A stretch of DNA of 64,000 nt. Origin: JAAYAO01 sp051133435. GTDB taxonomy: Bacteria > Actinomycetota > Actinomycetes > Propionibacteriales > Propionibacteriaceae. The notes beneath the pieces are model-generated. The model had not been told where the DNA came from. It did no database searches and saw nothing but the letters and a program-made list of their open reading frames with translations. The position numbers were made by a program, and so were the translations under genes. The stretch spans positions 186,001-250,000 of the forward strand of contig NZ_JBPGNY010000005.1 in NCBI RefSeq assembly GCF_051133435.1. Direction: 5' to 3'. Shown piece by piece: positions 44,462 to 55,824 of this stretch. The stretch's first letter is position 1. Each line of letters starts with the position of its first letter.

Positions 44462-44474
44462 TACAGTGTCGGGC
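44462..44474 (+). promoter_or_regulatory. Predicted leaderless promoter of the PAC2 gene
   Basis: TACAGT (44462-44467) plus 7 bases, then ATG 44475. It is divergent from the metH promoter. Confidence 0.5.
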
Positions 44475-45311
44475 ATGGTGAATCCGTCCTCGGTGCTGCG
44501 CAGCCTGCACGAACCGATCGTGGTGGCCGCGTTCAGTGGCTGGAGCGATGCCGGAACTGCCGCCAGCGACGCCGTGGATCATCTGGCCGAGACCTACAAC
44601 GCCGAGCAGGTGTTCGCCCTGGACCCCGATGATTTCTACGACTTCCAGGTGACCCGCCCGGTGGTCACCCGGTCCGGCGGCGAAGCCCGGTTCACCTGGC
44701 CCACCACCGAGGTGATGGCCACCCGGATCGCCGACCGGGACGTGATCCTGGTCGCTGGCCCGGAGCCGTCGTACCGGTGGGACGGGTTCTGCCGAGTACT
44801 CACCGAGATGCTCGCGCCCGCCCGTCCGAAGCTTGCCCTGATGTTGGGGGCCTTGCTGGCCGATGTGTTGCACAACCGTCCGTTGCCGTCGTCGGTGACC
44901 TCCCAGAACCCCGACCTGCAACGCGCCCACGGGCTGATCGGGTCCGACTACGAGGGGCCGACCGGGATCACCGGCATTTTCAGCCACCGCCTGGAACTCG
45001 CCGGCATTCCGGTGGCCTCGGCGTGGGTGTCGGTACCGCACTACGTGGCGTCGACACCGAACCCGAAGGCCGCGCTGACCCTGTTGCGCCATGTCGAGGA
45101 CATCAGCGAACTGCACCTCGATCTGGCCGATCTGCCCGAACTGGCCCGAGCCTGGGAGCGCAGCGCCAACGAAGTGGCCGAATCCGATCCGGCGATCTCC
45201 GAGTACGTCGCCGCGCTGGCCGAGGAGCAGGACGAGGCCGAACTCCCCCAGGCCTCCGGGGACGCGATCGCCGCCGAGTTCGAACGCTATCTGCGCCGCC
45301 GCGAGGCCTGA
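44475..45311 (+). CDS. PAC2 family protein
   Basis: A 278-residue protein of the PAC2 (proteasome assembly chaperone 2-like) family. The family hallmarks are the opening VVAAFSGWSDAGTAASDAV, a YDFQVTRP block and SVPHYV with a C-terminal helical region. PAC2 proteins assist proteasome assembly in eukaryotes. Actinobacterial members are conserved, but their role is not established, and they also occur without a proteasome. It lies 9 kb from prcBA, so co-function here is only suggested. It is followed after 116 bases by the M16 peptidase pair with its own promoter. Confidence 0.85.
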   Translation: MVNPSSVLRSLHEPIVVAAFSGWSDAGTAASDAVDHLAETYNAEQVFALDPDDFYDFQVTRPVVTRSGGEARFTWPTTEVMATRIADRDVILVAGPEPSYRWDGFCRVLTEMLAPARPKLALMLGALLADVLHNRPLPSSVTSQNPDLQRAHGLIGSDYEGPTGITGIFSHRLELAGIPVASAWVSVPHYVASTPNPKAALTLLRHVEDISELHLDLADLPELARAWERSANEVAESDPAISEYVAALAEEQDEAELPQASGDAIAAEFERYLRRREA

Positions 45312-45414
45312 CCGTTCCGGCCGTGTCGCCGCACGGTTCGATACGCCTTGCGTCCGGCTGAACGGTCGTCGGGGGCGGCGGCGGGAAATGCCAAGCGGCT
45401 CGGTCGGGGTGCAC

Positions 45415-45427
45415 TAACGTGTGCGGC
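45415..45427 (+). promoter_or_regulatory. Predicted leaderless promoter of the M16 pair
   Basis: TAACGT (45415-45420) plus 7 bases, then GTG 45428. This spacing selects GTG 45428 over the GTG at 45419, which overlaps the hexamer. Confidence 0.5.
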
Positions 45428-46894
45428 GTGCAGATGCTCGATGGTGTGGCCGTTTTCGAGCGCCCGGCGACCACTTCGAAGGTCACTGCGAGCTTGATGT
45501 TTCGGGCCGGTCGGGTCGACGAGACCCTGCCGACCGCCGGATGGCTCCATCTGATCGAGCATGCCGTCCTGGAATCAGCCCAGTACCCGCTGGTGCAGGT
45601 CAACGGGTCGGTCGGACCCTTACTGACCACCTTGGACGTACGGGGCCAATCGGAACAGGTTGGTCTGGCCTTGCGGGGAATCGTTGCAGCCCTGACCCGA
45701 ATGGATTCGGAACGGATTACCCATGAGCGAAACGTTCTACGTGCCGAGGCACGCACCAAGGGGCCAAATTTGGTGACCCGAGCGTTCCTCGAGCGGTTCG
45801 GTGCCCAGGGGATCGGATTACTGGGCTTCGGTGAGGTCGGTCTGATGTCCGCCGAGCCCGACGCTCTCGCAGCGGTCGTGCAGCGGTACTTCACGACCGG
45901 AAACGCCGCCCTGGCCATCGACGGGCCGGTGCCGGACACACTGTCCCTGGCAGGGCTGCCTCCCGGGAAGCGGATACCGGTGCCGCAGTATCGTGCGGTG
46001 GCTCCGCCGAACTCTTGGTATCGGGAACCCAGTGGAGTCGTGTTGCAGGGCCTGGTCCCGCGAGGCCTGTCGGCCCGGCTCGCCGCGATGGCACTGAGCC
46101 GAAGGGGGTGGGACGAGGTGCGCACATCCACCGGACTGCCGCGTGACACCGACTGCGTGGCTGAACACGTCACCGCCGATGAAGCCCTGATGATGATGTC
46201 GTGCAGCGCCTCCGAACAACAGGTGCAGATGTGTTCGGAAGCGCTGCTGCGGGCTGCTCATCATGTCGCCGACCAGGGTGTTGACGACCAGGAGCTGGGA
46301 GCCATCAAGCGCGCTGGCATCCGGTTCTTGGCCGGACGCAGAGCGGGAAACGCCGAACCGTGGATGCGTGCCGAATCCCTGCTCGTGAACGGTCAGCCCC
46401 TCGGAGCCCCGGAACTGCGTGAGGAAATCGAAGCGACGCGTCCGGAGGAGGTCGCCGCCGTGGCGCAGAGAATGCTGGACAGTCTGCTGGTCGGCGCAGT
46501 CAGTGAGCAGGGTGTCCCTCACTGGCTCCAACGACCACGACTCGAAGACCCGGAGTTGTCCGGTGCGCGTTTTCCGGCCCTTGCCGCACCGGAGCTGATC
46601 ACCATGGCAGGCTCGCAATTGCACTGGGCGCACCTGCGCGACCAACATCGGATGACGATTGACCTTGCCGACTGTGCGGCGGTGCTGGCTTGGCCGGATG
46701 GGCTGCGTGAGGTGATTCGTCATGACGGGTACGCCATGGCAATCGAGCCGAACCTGTGGCGCCGCGGTGACCTGCTGGTGCGACGCATCGATCAGGTCAC
46801 TCCGCCCCGACAGTTGTTGTGGCAGCCGGGTCGCGACGTGGATCTGATACCCGGCCGACCGGGTCTTCGACAGCGCTTACGGCGGAACCGGTGA
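45428..46894 (+). CDS. M16B-type metallopeptidase, zinc-bearing subunit
   Basis: A 488-residue protein with two M16 halves. The N-terminal half has the inverted zinc motif HLIEH (H41, E44, H45) and the downstream glutamate in ERNVLRAE (E107), in the order and context of active insulinase-family enzymes (FRAGRVDET...GWLHLIEHAV). The C-terminal half lacks the substrate-clamping R/Y pair: EVRTSTGLPRDT has no tyrosine at the expected place. It overlaps the next gene by GTGA, which carries that pair, so the two likely form one heterodimeric protease. No signal peptide. Third positions are less GC-rich than neighbours. Substrate unknown. Confidence 0.75.
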   Translation: MQMLDGVAVFERPATTSKVTASLMFRAGRVDETLPTAGWLHLIEHAVLESAQYPLVQVNGSVGPLLTTLDVRGQSEQVGLALRGIVAALTRMDSERITHERNVLRAEARTKGPNLVTRAFLERFGAQGIGLLGFGEVGLMSAEPDALAAVVQRYFTTGNAALAIDGPVPDTLSLAGLPPGKRIPVPQYRAVAPPNSWYREPSGVVLQGLVPRGLSARLAAMALSRRGWDEVRTSTGLPRDTDCVAEHVTADEALMMMSCSASEQQVQMCSEALLRAAHHVADQGVDDQELGAIKRAGIRFLAGRRAGNAEPWMRAESLLVNGQPLGAPELREEIEATRPEEVAAVAQRMLDSLLVGAVSEQGVPHWLQRPRLEDPELSGARFPALAAPELITMAGSQLHWAHLRDQHRMTIDLADCAAVLAWPDGLREVIRHDGYAMAIEPNLWRRGDLLVRRIDQVTPPRQLLWQPGRDVDLIPGRPGLRQRLRRNR

Positions 46895-48546
46895 GCATCG
46901 GGCCAGCGCGCACCGGGGTCCCGATTGCCGCACATCGGGTGGGGCGTGATGAACCGACCGTCCAGGTAGTGGCAGTGATCCGGATGGGGATCGCCGACCA
47001 ACACCTCGCCACGGCTGGGATCCTCGACGTTCTTGTCCTCAACGCGGTGCATTCCTTTCCCATTGAGCCGGACGTCTCCATCCAGGTCGAGTGGGGTCTG
47101 GCCACCACCACCGTGGTGGTGGAAGCCGATCCGGAGGTTGCCGCCGAACGGATGCAGGAATTGCTGTGGAGGTTGCGCAGTCCGGACCCGCGCGACCTGG
47201 CTACTTTGATTGCGGCGCTGCGCGACGAACCCGAACCCACCGGGGGTCTGGTCGCCGCGACCGTCTACGACCGATTCGGCCCGGTCGGGCCGGGGCTCAT
47301 GATGACCCCCCACTTCGGCTTGGCACGGTTGACCGTGGCCGAGGTGGTTCGGTTCGCCGTTCGCCACGTGAACGCCGGCAATGCGAGGTTGGCGATCGCC
47401 GCGCCGCCCGACTTCGAGGTCCACGTCCGGTTGCCGGAGGGGCCGCTCCGCCCGGTGCCGAGTTTCCGGCCGCGCCGGGGTAAGTACCCGCACACGATGG
47501 AATTCGGCCTTCACGACGAAACGATCATCGCCACCGGCCATCTGAAGCGCACCTACGCCGCCCGAGCACTGAGCACCTTGTGGGCAAGTCGACTCAATCG
47601 CTACGTGCGTCAGGAACGAGGCATCAGCTATGGGGCCAAGCCGATGTACCTGACCGTGGGCACCGACGCGCTGGTCGGCATCGTGTGTGATGCTCAAGCC
47701 GGCACGGCCCCCGACATCGCCAGGGAGTTGCGCCGGCAGTTGGACGCCCTGGCGGATTCCGGCCCCGCTCACGGCGAGATCGACCGGGAGTTCCGCGACT
47801 TGCAAGAGCTGGAACCCGGAATCGGCTGGGCGGCCGGTGAAGCTGAGAACGAACTGCTGGGCATGCCGCTGCGTACGGTTGATGAGCACCTTGCCGACCT
47901 CCGGTCGATCACGGCTGACGATGTGCGCGCCGCAGCCGCAGGGATTCGTCGGTCGCTGACCGTGGCTGGGCCCGGTCTCACCTCCGACGACCTGACCGAC
48001 AGCCAGCGGATCACGCCGGTCGACATCACTGGTAAGTCTTACCGCCCCCGACCCGGGATCGACCAGCGGGAGCGGATGGTGGTGGGTGATGGAATCCGAT
48101 ACCACGACCCCGACCACGAAGAAACGCTGTCGATACTGCCCGAACAGATCGTGGCAGCAGTGCATTTCGAGGACGGTGGGGTGTCCCTGTTCCGTCGTGA
48201 CGGAGCCCGCCTGAACATCGAACCCACGATCTGGCGCGATGGGCCACAACTGGTGGCCGACGTCCTCGACATGGTGCCACCAAGACTCGTCGTGCCGGAG
48301 AAAGCCCGTCCCGAAGAATTCATTCCCCAACCCCCGAGCCGTCTGCGCCGCGCCCTCCGACCGCTGATCTGGGCCGCAATCGCCATCGTGACCATCGTGG
48401 TAGTGACCGCGATCACGGCAACGCATATTTGGGTCGGCTCGCGCGGCCACGACGAGTACACGGGAGTCGCCGGCCTCCTGCTGTACACACCTTCCGCCAT
48501 CGCGCTCATTGCGGCGCTCCTGTGGAGAAACCGAAGCACCCGCTAG
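46891..48546 (+). CDS. M16B-type peptidase partner subunit, membrane-anchored
   Basis: A 551-residue protein. Its N-terminal M16-like domain (about residues 10-165) has no HXXEH motif and cannot bind the catalytic zinc. Its C-terminal M16 domain keeps the R/Y motif VRQERGISYG (R240, Y247). This division of labour matches M16B heterodimers, where one subunit gives zinc and the other the R/Y clamp. After about residue 480 come two transmembrane helices (LIWAAIAIVTIVVVTAITA and GVAGLLLYTPSAIALIAALLW), not usual in the family, which would hold the protease at the membrane. It overlaps the previous stop as GTGA. Confidence 0.72.
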   Translation: MSIGPARTGVPIAAHRVGRDEPTVQVVAVIRMGIADQHLATAGILDVLVLNAVHSFPIEPDVSIQVEWGLATTTVVVEADPEVAAERMQELLWRLRSPDPRDLATLIAALRDEPEPTGGLVAATVYDRFGPVGPGLMMTPHFGLARLTVAEVVRFAVRHVNAGNARLAIAAPPDFEVHVRLPEGPLRPVPSFRPRRGKYPHTMEFGLHDETIIATGHLKRTYAARALSTLWASRLNRYVRQERGISYGAKPMYLTVGTDALVGIVCDAQAGTAPDIARELRRQLDALADSGPAHGEIDREFRDLQELEPGIGWAAGEAENELLGMPLRTVDEHLADLRSITADDVRAAAAGIRRSLTVAGPGLTSDDLTDSQRITPVDITGKSYRPRPGIDQRERMVVGDGIRYHDPDHEETLSILPEQIVAAVHFEDGGVSLFRRDGARLNIEPTIWRDGPQLVADVLDMVPPRLVVPEKARPEEFIPQPPSRLRRALRPLIWAAIAIVTIVVVTAITATHIWVGSRGHDEYTGVAGLLLYTPSAIALIAALLWRNRSTR

Positions 48547-48616
48547 CGCCAGCCCTGCCACCTTCGGGGCCGGATTGCATGGCACCTCTTGGCGCTGGTC
48601 CAGCCCGGTGGACGTG

Positions 48617-50023
48617 TCAGACTCGGCTGGTGATGTAGTCGCGCAGGGCTTCCAGGTCGTTGTCGAGGACGTCGACGTGGCGGGGCAGGTCTTCCAAGCC
48701 TCGGTAGTCCTCGGGCATCTCGGGGTCGCGCCCGATCGCCTCACGGATCGTTTCGGCGAACTTCACCGGCAGCGCGGTCTCCAGCACAATCACCGGCTCG
48801 TCCCCTGCGTGTTGGTCGGCGACGTGCACCGCGTCGGCGGTGTGCGGGTCGATCACCCGGCCGTGTTCGGCATCGATCCGTTTGATCGTGGCGAGCCGGT
48901 CGGCGTGGGTGCTGCTCCCGGAGACGAACCCGAACTCCTCACGGCACCGGGCCAGTTGGTCGGCGTCGACCGCGAAGGAGCCGTGGGTGCGCACCTCGTC
49001 GAACAGTTTGCGCAGGGCGTCGGCGTCGCGGCCCAGCAGGTCGGCGACGAAACGTTCAAAGTTGCTGGCCCGGGAGATGTCCATCGACGGGCTGGACGTC
49101 GCGTGGGTTTCCTTGGCCGGACGGGGCCGGTAGGTGCCGGTGCGGAAGAACTCGTCCAGCACGTTGTTCTCGTTGGTGGCCAGGATCAGCCGCTTGACCG
49201 GTAGCCCCATCTGCTTGGCGATGTGCCCGGCCAGGATGTTGCCGAAGTTGCCGGTCGGCACCGCGAAGGTGACCTGCTGATCGTCGGTCTCGGTGGCCTG
49301 CACCCAGCCGGCGACGTAGTAGACCACCTGGGCCACCACCCGGGCCCAGTTGATCGAGTTGACCGTGCCGATGTGGTGGGCGCGCTTGAACCGCAGGTCG
49401 GCCGAGATGCCCTTGACCAGATCCTGGCAGTCGTCGAAGACGCCACGGATCGCGATGTTATGGATGTTCGGGTCGTCCAGAGAGAACATCTGGGCCTGTT
49501 GGAAGGCGCTCATCCGTCCGTGCGGGCTGAGCATGAACACCTGAACTCCGGTGCGCCCTCGCATCGCGTATTCGGCCGCCGAGCCGGTGTCGCCGCTGGT
49601 GGCGCCGAGGATATTGAGGTGGGAGTTGCGTCGGCCCAGTTCGTACTCGAACAACGCCCCGAGCAACTGCATCGCCATGTCCTTGAAGGCGAGGGTCGGG
49701 CCGTTCGACAGGCCGAGCAGGTACATCTGCTCGCCGAGCGGGTTGAGCGGGGCGATCCGGGGGTCGCGGTAGGTCTGCTCGGTGTAGGTGTCGTGGCACA
49801 GCCGGGTGAGGTCATCGGCCGGGATGTCGTCGATGAACTCCGACAACACTGCGGCGGCCAACTCCGGGTATCCCCCGTCGCGCCAAGCGGCGCGCCAGCC
49901 GGGCAGATCGGCGCGCGGGTAGCGCTGGGGCAGGAACAGCCCGCCGTCGGGGGCCAGACCCTCCAGCAGAATGTCGCTGAAGTGGCGCGGCTCTCCGCCT
50001 CCTCGGGTGGATACGTACAGCAT
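48617..50023 (-). CDS. thrC: Threonine synthase
   Basis: Converts O-phosphohomoserine to threonine with pyridoxal phosphate. The PLP lysine is K114 in PTLAFKDMAMQ. The phosphate-binding loop is TSGDTGSAAEYA and NFGNILAG follows. The 468-residue length and the N-terminal YVSTRGGG...LLEGLAPDGGLF match the long, E. coli/yeast-like class. It overlaps the rpe stop by ATGA. Few amino-acid genes lie nearby, so its placement with rpe is not a pathway operon. Confidence 0.95.
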   Translation of the reverse strand: MLYVSTRGGGEPRHFSDILLEGLAPDGGLFLPQRYPRADLPGWRAAWRDGGYPELAAAVLSEFIDDIPADDLTRLCHDTYTEQTYRDPRIAPLNPLGEQMYLLGLSNGPTLAFKDMAMQLLGALFEYELGRRNSHLNILGATSGDTGSAAEYAMRGRTGVQVFMLSPHGRMSAFQQAQMFSLDDPNIHNIAIRGVFDDCQDLVKGISADLRFKRAHHIGTVNSINWARVVAQVVYYVAGWVQATETDDQQVTFAVPTGNFGNILAGHIAKQMGLPVKRLILATNENNVLDEFFRTGTYRPRPAKETHATSSPSMDISRASNFERFVADLLGRDADALRKLFDEVRTHGSFAVDADQLARCREEFGFVSGSSTHADRLATIKRIDAEHGRVIDPHTADAVHVADQHAGDEPVIVLETALPVKFAETIREAIGRDPEMPEDYRGLEDLPRHVDVLDNDLEALRDYITSRV

Positions 50024-50739
50024 CAGGCCTGGTCTCCTGCCGACAAAGCTCGTTGTGCCCAGGGCATCGCCCGGAGCTCGTGGGTGACACCTTCACCGCG
50101 AGAGCGCAGGCTGCGCACCATCGCATCCGGGTCGTCGGCACGGTACACCGCCGAGCCGGCAACGAAAACGTCGGCCCCCGCGTCGATGGCCCGATCGATC
50201 GTGTTCTCCGAAATCCCGCCGTCCACCTGCAACCAGATGTCGGTGCCGTAGGGCCGCAACAGTTCTCGGGTGCGCCGCACCTTGGGCAGCACCACGTCCA
50301 GGAAGGCCTGCCCGCCGAAGCCTGGCTCGACCGTCATCAGCAGCAGCACGTCCAGCTCGGGGAAGAGATCTTCGTAGGGTTCGATCGGGGTGGCGGGCTT
50401 CAACCCCATCCCGGCCCGGGCTCCGAGGGCGCGCAGTTCGCGGGCCAACCGCACCGGGGCATGGGCGGCCTCGACGTGGAAGGTGACCGATTCGGCTCCG
50501 GCCTCGGCGTAGGCGGGGGCCCACCGGTCGGGGTCCTCGATCATCAGGTGCATGTCGATGAACTTGTCGGTGACCCGCCGGATCGACTCCACCACGGGCA
50601 GGCCCAAGGTGAGGTTCGGGACGAAATGGTTGTCCATCACGTCCACGTGCAACCCATCGGCACTACCAACCTTCTCGATGTCTCGTTGCAGGTTGGCGAA
50701 GTCGGCGGACAACAACGACGGCAGAATCTTGATCCCCAC
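50023..50739 (-). CDS. rpe: Ribulose-phosphate 3-epimerase
   Basis: Interconverts ribulose 5-phosphate and xylulose 5-phosphate in the pentose phosphate pathway. It is a TIM barrel of 238 residues with ILPSLLSADFANL, the metal histidines in HVDVMDNHFVPN and MHLMI, VEPGFGGQ and VDGGI. Start GTG 50739 is set by TAGGCT plus 7 bases, a leaderless promoter; an upstream in-frame methionine would lie in the intergenic region. It is followed by thrC with an ATGA overlap. Confidence 0.95.
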   Translation of the reverse strand: MGIKILPSLLSADFANLQRDIEKVGSADGLHVDVMDNHFVPNLTLGLPVVESIRRVTDKFIDMHLMIEDPDRWAPAYAEAGAESVTFHVEAAHAPVRLARELRALGARAGMGLKPATPIEPYEDLFPELDVLLLMTVEPGFGGQAFLDVVLPKVRRTRELLRPYGTDIWLQVDGGISENTIDRAIDAGADVFVAGSAVYRADDPDAMVRSLRSRGEGVTHELRAMPWAQRALSAGDQA

Positions 50740-50752
50740 GACCCCCAGCCTA
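50740..50752 (-). promoter_or_regulatory. Predicted leaderless promoter of rpe
   Basis: On the minus strand TAGGCT (50747-50752) is followed by 7 bases and GTG 50739. Confidence 0.5.
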
Positions 50753-50808
50753 CCCAGCCGCAGCGGGCCCGGGTGTCCACCCGTAGGAGTGGTCGGCACC
50801 CCGGCAAG

Positions 50809-50852
50809 CACGAGGCCCCGGCGCGGAACGAATCCGCCGCCGGGGCCTCGTG
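50809..50852 (-). terminator. Strong hairpin after acnA
   Basis: A perfect 15-bp stem (50809-50823 with 50838-50852, CACGAGGCCCCGGCG) has a 14-base loop that can pair further (CGGA with TCCG). It lies 22 bases after the acnA stop. There is no T tract on the minus strand, as is common for actinobacterial terminators. Confidence 0.65.
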
Positions 50853-50873
50853 TCAGGTCAGATCAGACCGCGA

Positions 50874-53669
<2,796 letters not shown>

Positions 53670-53690
53670 CGCAGCTCCCCGGATCGGTTG

Positions 53691-53706
53691 TCTTGAAGTC
53701 AAGATA
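53691..53706 (-). promoter_or_regulatory. Candidate acnA promoter with overlapping operator
   Basis: TCTTGA-AG-TCAAGA (53691-53704) is a perfect 6+6 inverted repeat. On the minus strand it overlaps TATCTT (53701-53706), which could be the acnA -10. Binding of a dimeric repressor there would block the promoter. The regulator is not identified. Confidence 0.4.
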
Positions 53707-53779
53707 CCATCAAGCGGCGACCTTGACCACTGCCTTGGGCGATCCTTTCATTACTACGGAACGCTTGGGGTGGGAGGGG

Positions 53780-54943
53780 TCAGTTCGCGGGCAACAGTTG
53801 GGCGACCGCCTCGATGTGGTGGGTCATCGGGAACAGGTCGAAGGCCCGCAGCCCGGCCAAGTGGTAGCCCCGATCGGCGAAATGGGCCACGTCACGGGCC
53901 AGCGCTGCCGGATCGCAGGCGACATAGGCCACCGCCCGCGGACGGCGCCGCACGATCTGATCGACCACCGCCCGTCCGGCTCCGGCTCGGGGTGGATCCA
54001 GCACCACCACATCGGCCCGCCGCCACACTTTCGGCAGCGTCCTCTCGACCCGTCCGGCGATGAACTCAGCCTCGGGGACATTGCTTCCGGCGAGTTCGAC
54101 CGCGGCCCGGTTGTTCTCCACCCCTTGGACGGTCACCCCGTGGTCGGCCAGCACGCCGGCGAACAGACCGACCCCGCAGTACAGATCCAGGACGCGTTCC
54201 CCGGTTTGTGGATCGAGTGCCCCGATCACGGCTTCGGAGAGAACGTCGGCGGCATGTGGGTGGACTTGCCAGAAGCCGTCGGCGGCGACCTGCCAGGTAC
54301 GCCCGGCCGCGTGTTCGGTGAGGGTCTCGGGCCCCTGATGCAACTCCCCGTCGATCAGCACCGACTCCCCCACCACCCGGACGTCGGCATGCGGCGGCCA
54401 ACCATCGCGCGGCAACTGTCGAGCGGCGATGGCACAGCCCTGATCGGGCAGCGGGACGAGATCGTGGGAGCGGTGGGCGCGCATGCCGAGCCGTCCCTGC
54501 TCGTCGGTGCGGTAGTGCATCCGGGTGCGCCACCCGGTGCTGCCCCCGGGCACCTCCTGCACCGTCCCGGCCCACTGCACCCCGGCCAAACGGTCGAGTT
54601 GTTCGGCCAGCACCGCAGTTTTCAGGTCACGCTGGGCTTGGGCGTCGACATGCTGGAAATCACAGCCACCGCAGCGTCCGGCGATCGGGCAGACCGGAGT
54701 CACCCGCTCCGGCGCGGGTTGCAGCACCTCAACCGCGTCGGCGCGCCAGAACCGGTCACGCGTGGTGTCGGTCGGTAGGGCGACCACCCGTTCGCCCTCC
54801 AATACATGTCGGACGAAAACCACCCGTCCGTCATGGCGGGCCACCCAGTGTCCGCCGTGGGCGATCGGGCCGATGGTCAGTTCGATCGGGCCCTGCTCGC
54901 TCGGGCCCTGTTCGCTCTGGCCCCGCTCATTCGGATCGGTCAC
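53780..54943 (-). CDS. TRAM-domain RNA (uracil-5-)-methyltransferase, TrmA/RlmD family
   Basis: A 387-residue SAM-dependent RNA methyltransferase. It has an N-terminal TRAM domain (about 20-75, IELTIGPIAHGGHWVARHDG), iron-sulfur cysteines in CPIAGRCGGC, SAM motif VLDLYCGVGLFAG, VVLDPPRAG and the catalytic cysteine in YVACDPAALARD. It most likely makes 5-methyluridine in tRNA or 23S rRNA; which one cannot be settled. Start GTG 54943 overlaps the hydrolase stop as GTGA. Confidence 0.88.
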   Translation of the reverse strand: MTDPNERGQSEQGPSEQGPIELTIGPIAHGGHWVARHDGRVVFVRHVLEGERVVALPTDTTRDRFWRADAVEVLQPAPERVTPVCPIAGRCGGCDFQHVDAQAQRDLKTAVLAEQLDRLAGVQWAGTVQEVPGGSTGWRTRMHYRTDEQGRLGMRAHRSHDLVPLPDQGCAIAARQLPRDGWPPHADVRVVGESVLIDGELHQGPETLTEHAAGRTWQVAADGFWQVHPHAADVLSEAVIGALDPQTGERVLDLYCGVGLFAGVLADHGVTVQGVENNRAAVELAGSNVPEAEFIAGRVERTLPKVWRRADVVVLDPPRAGAGRAVVDQIVRRRPRAVAYVACDPAALARDVAHFADRGYHLAGLRAFDLFPMTHHIEAVAQLLPAN

Positions 54944-55791
54944 GAGCCGTGCTCGGAGATGTGTCGACTGACCTCGGCCAGCACCCGTCCCGGAGCTTCT
55001 TGGACGATCCAGTGGCTGATCCCCTCCAGCACCACGAACCGGTATGGGCCGGCCACGTGGTCGCCGGTGCGTTCGGCAGCCACCCGGCCGAGGGCGGGGT
55101 CGTTGTCCGACCAGAGGAAGAGCACCGGCAGGTTGACCTTCGGTGCGCCGGGTTCGGTGCGGCCGGCGCCGCGATACCAATTCAGGGCCGCGTCCAGACC
55201 TGCCGGTTCGCCCAAGACCTCGAGAGTGTCGCCGAGTTCGTCGGCGGCCGGTGAATCGGCGAAGAATCCCCGCAGCCGGGCCGCATCATCGGCCAGCAAC
55301 AACTCGGCGGCGTCCGGCCGGCGCAGGAAGCCGATGTAGTCGGAGCGGGAACGTTGATCGTCATCGGATCCGATCGCCTCACTGAGAGCTTCGGGGTGGC
55401 CCACCGAGAGCACATTGAGGGTGCGCAGGCGTTCGGGGGCGGCCAGGGCCACCCGCCAGGCCACTGCGGCTCCCCAGTCGTGTCCGATCAGGTGAGTACG
55501 CTCCCAGCCCAGGTGATCGAGCACGTCGACCACATCGCCGGCCAGCTCGTCGGTGCGATAGGCCTCAACGCCGTCGGGACGGGCGTCCGGGCTGTAGCCA
55601 CGCTGGTTGAAGGCCACACACCGGTACCCCTGTCGGCCGAGGTCGTCCAGCAGTGGCCGCCACATCGCCATGGTCTGCGGAAAACCGTGCAGCAACAGCA
55701 CCGGCTCACCGTCCGGCGGGCCGGATACCAAGGCGTCGAAGATCAACTCGCCAACGCGGATGCGCAGCGGTTGCGGCGTGAACTCGGACAT
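54940..55791 (-). CDS. Alpha/beta hydrolase (epoxide hydrolase-like)
   Basis: A 283-residue alpha/beta-hydrolase-fold enzyme. The oxyanion loop is HGFPQ, the nucleophile is the aspartate of GHDWG, the acid lies in WSDNDPAL and the histidine in GISHW. An Asp nucleophile with GHDWGA and HGFPQ is typical of epoxide hydrolases and haloalkane dehalogenases; the former is favoured. The natural substrate is unknown. Start ATG 55791 follows TAGCGT plus 7 bases; GTG 55800 overlaps that hexamer. It is coupled to the RNA methyltransferase gene by GTGA. Confidence 0.85.
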   Translation of the reverse strand: MSEFTPQPLRIRVGELIFDALVSGPPDGEPVLLLHGFPQTMAMWRPLLDDLGRQGYRCVAFNQRGYSPDARPDGVEAYRTDELAGDVVDVLDHLGWERTHLIGHDWGAAVAWRVALAAPERLRTLNVLSVGHPEALSEAIGSDDDQRSRSDYIGFLRRPDAAELLLADDAARLRGFFADSPAADELGDTLEVLGEPAGLDAALNWYRGAGRTEPGAPKVNLPVLFLWSDNDPALGRVAAERTGDHVAGPYRFVVLEGISHWIVQEAPGRVLAEVSRHISEHGS

Positions 55792-55804
55792 GCCGTTCAC
55801 GCTA
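55792..55804 (-). promoter_or_regulatory. Predicted leaderless promoter of the hydrolase gene
   Basis: On the minus strand TAGCGT (55799-55804) is followed by 7 bases and ATG 55791. Confidence 0.5.
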
Positions 55805-55824
55805 CCGGGCCGGGTCGGCGCTGG

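Noticed and set aside
44367..44474. Cobalamin or SAM riboswitch upstream of metH
   Set aside because: A TANNNT hexamer 6 bases before the ATG implies a leaderless mRNA, and the divergent gap of 108 bases holds no B12-box-like element that I can see.
40824..45311. A 1495-residue open frame on the plus strand
   Set aside because: Its first 3.6 kb is the antisense of metH with a Gly/His/Arg-biased shadow composition. Only the last 278 codons, from the leaderless ATG 44475, form a real protein (PAC2).
48545..48596. Inverted repeat AGCGCC/GGCGCT as terminator between the M16 pair and thrC
   Set aside because: Only 6 bp with a 40-base loop and no T tract.
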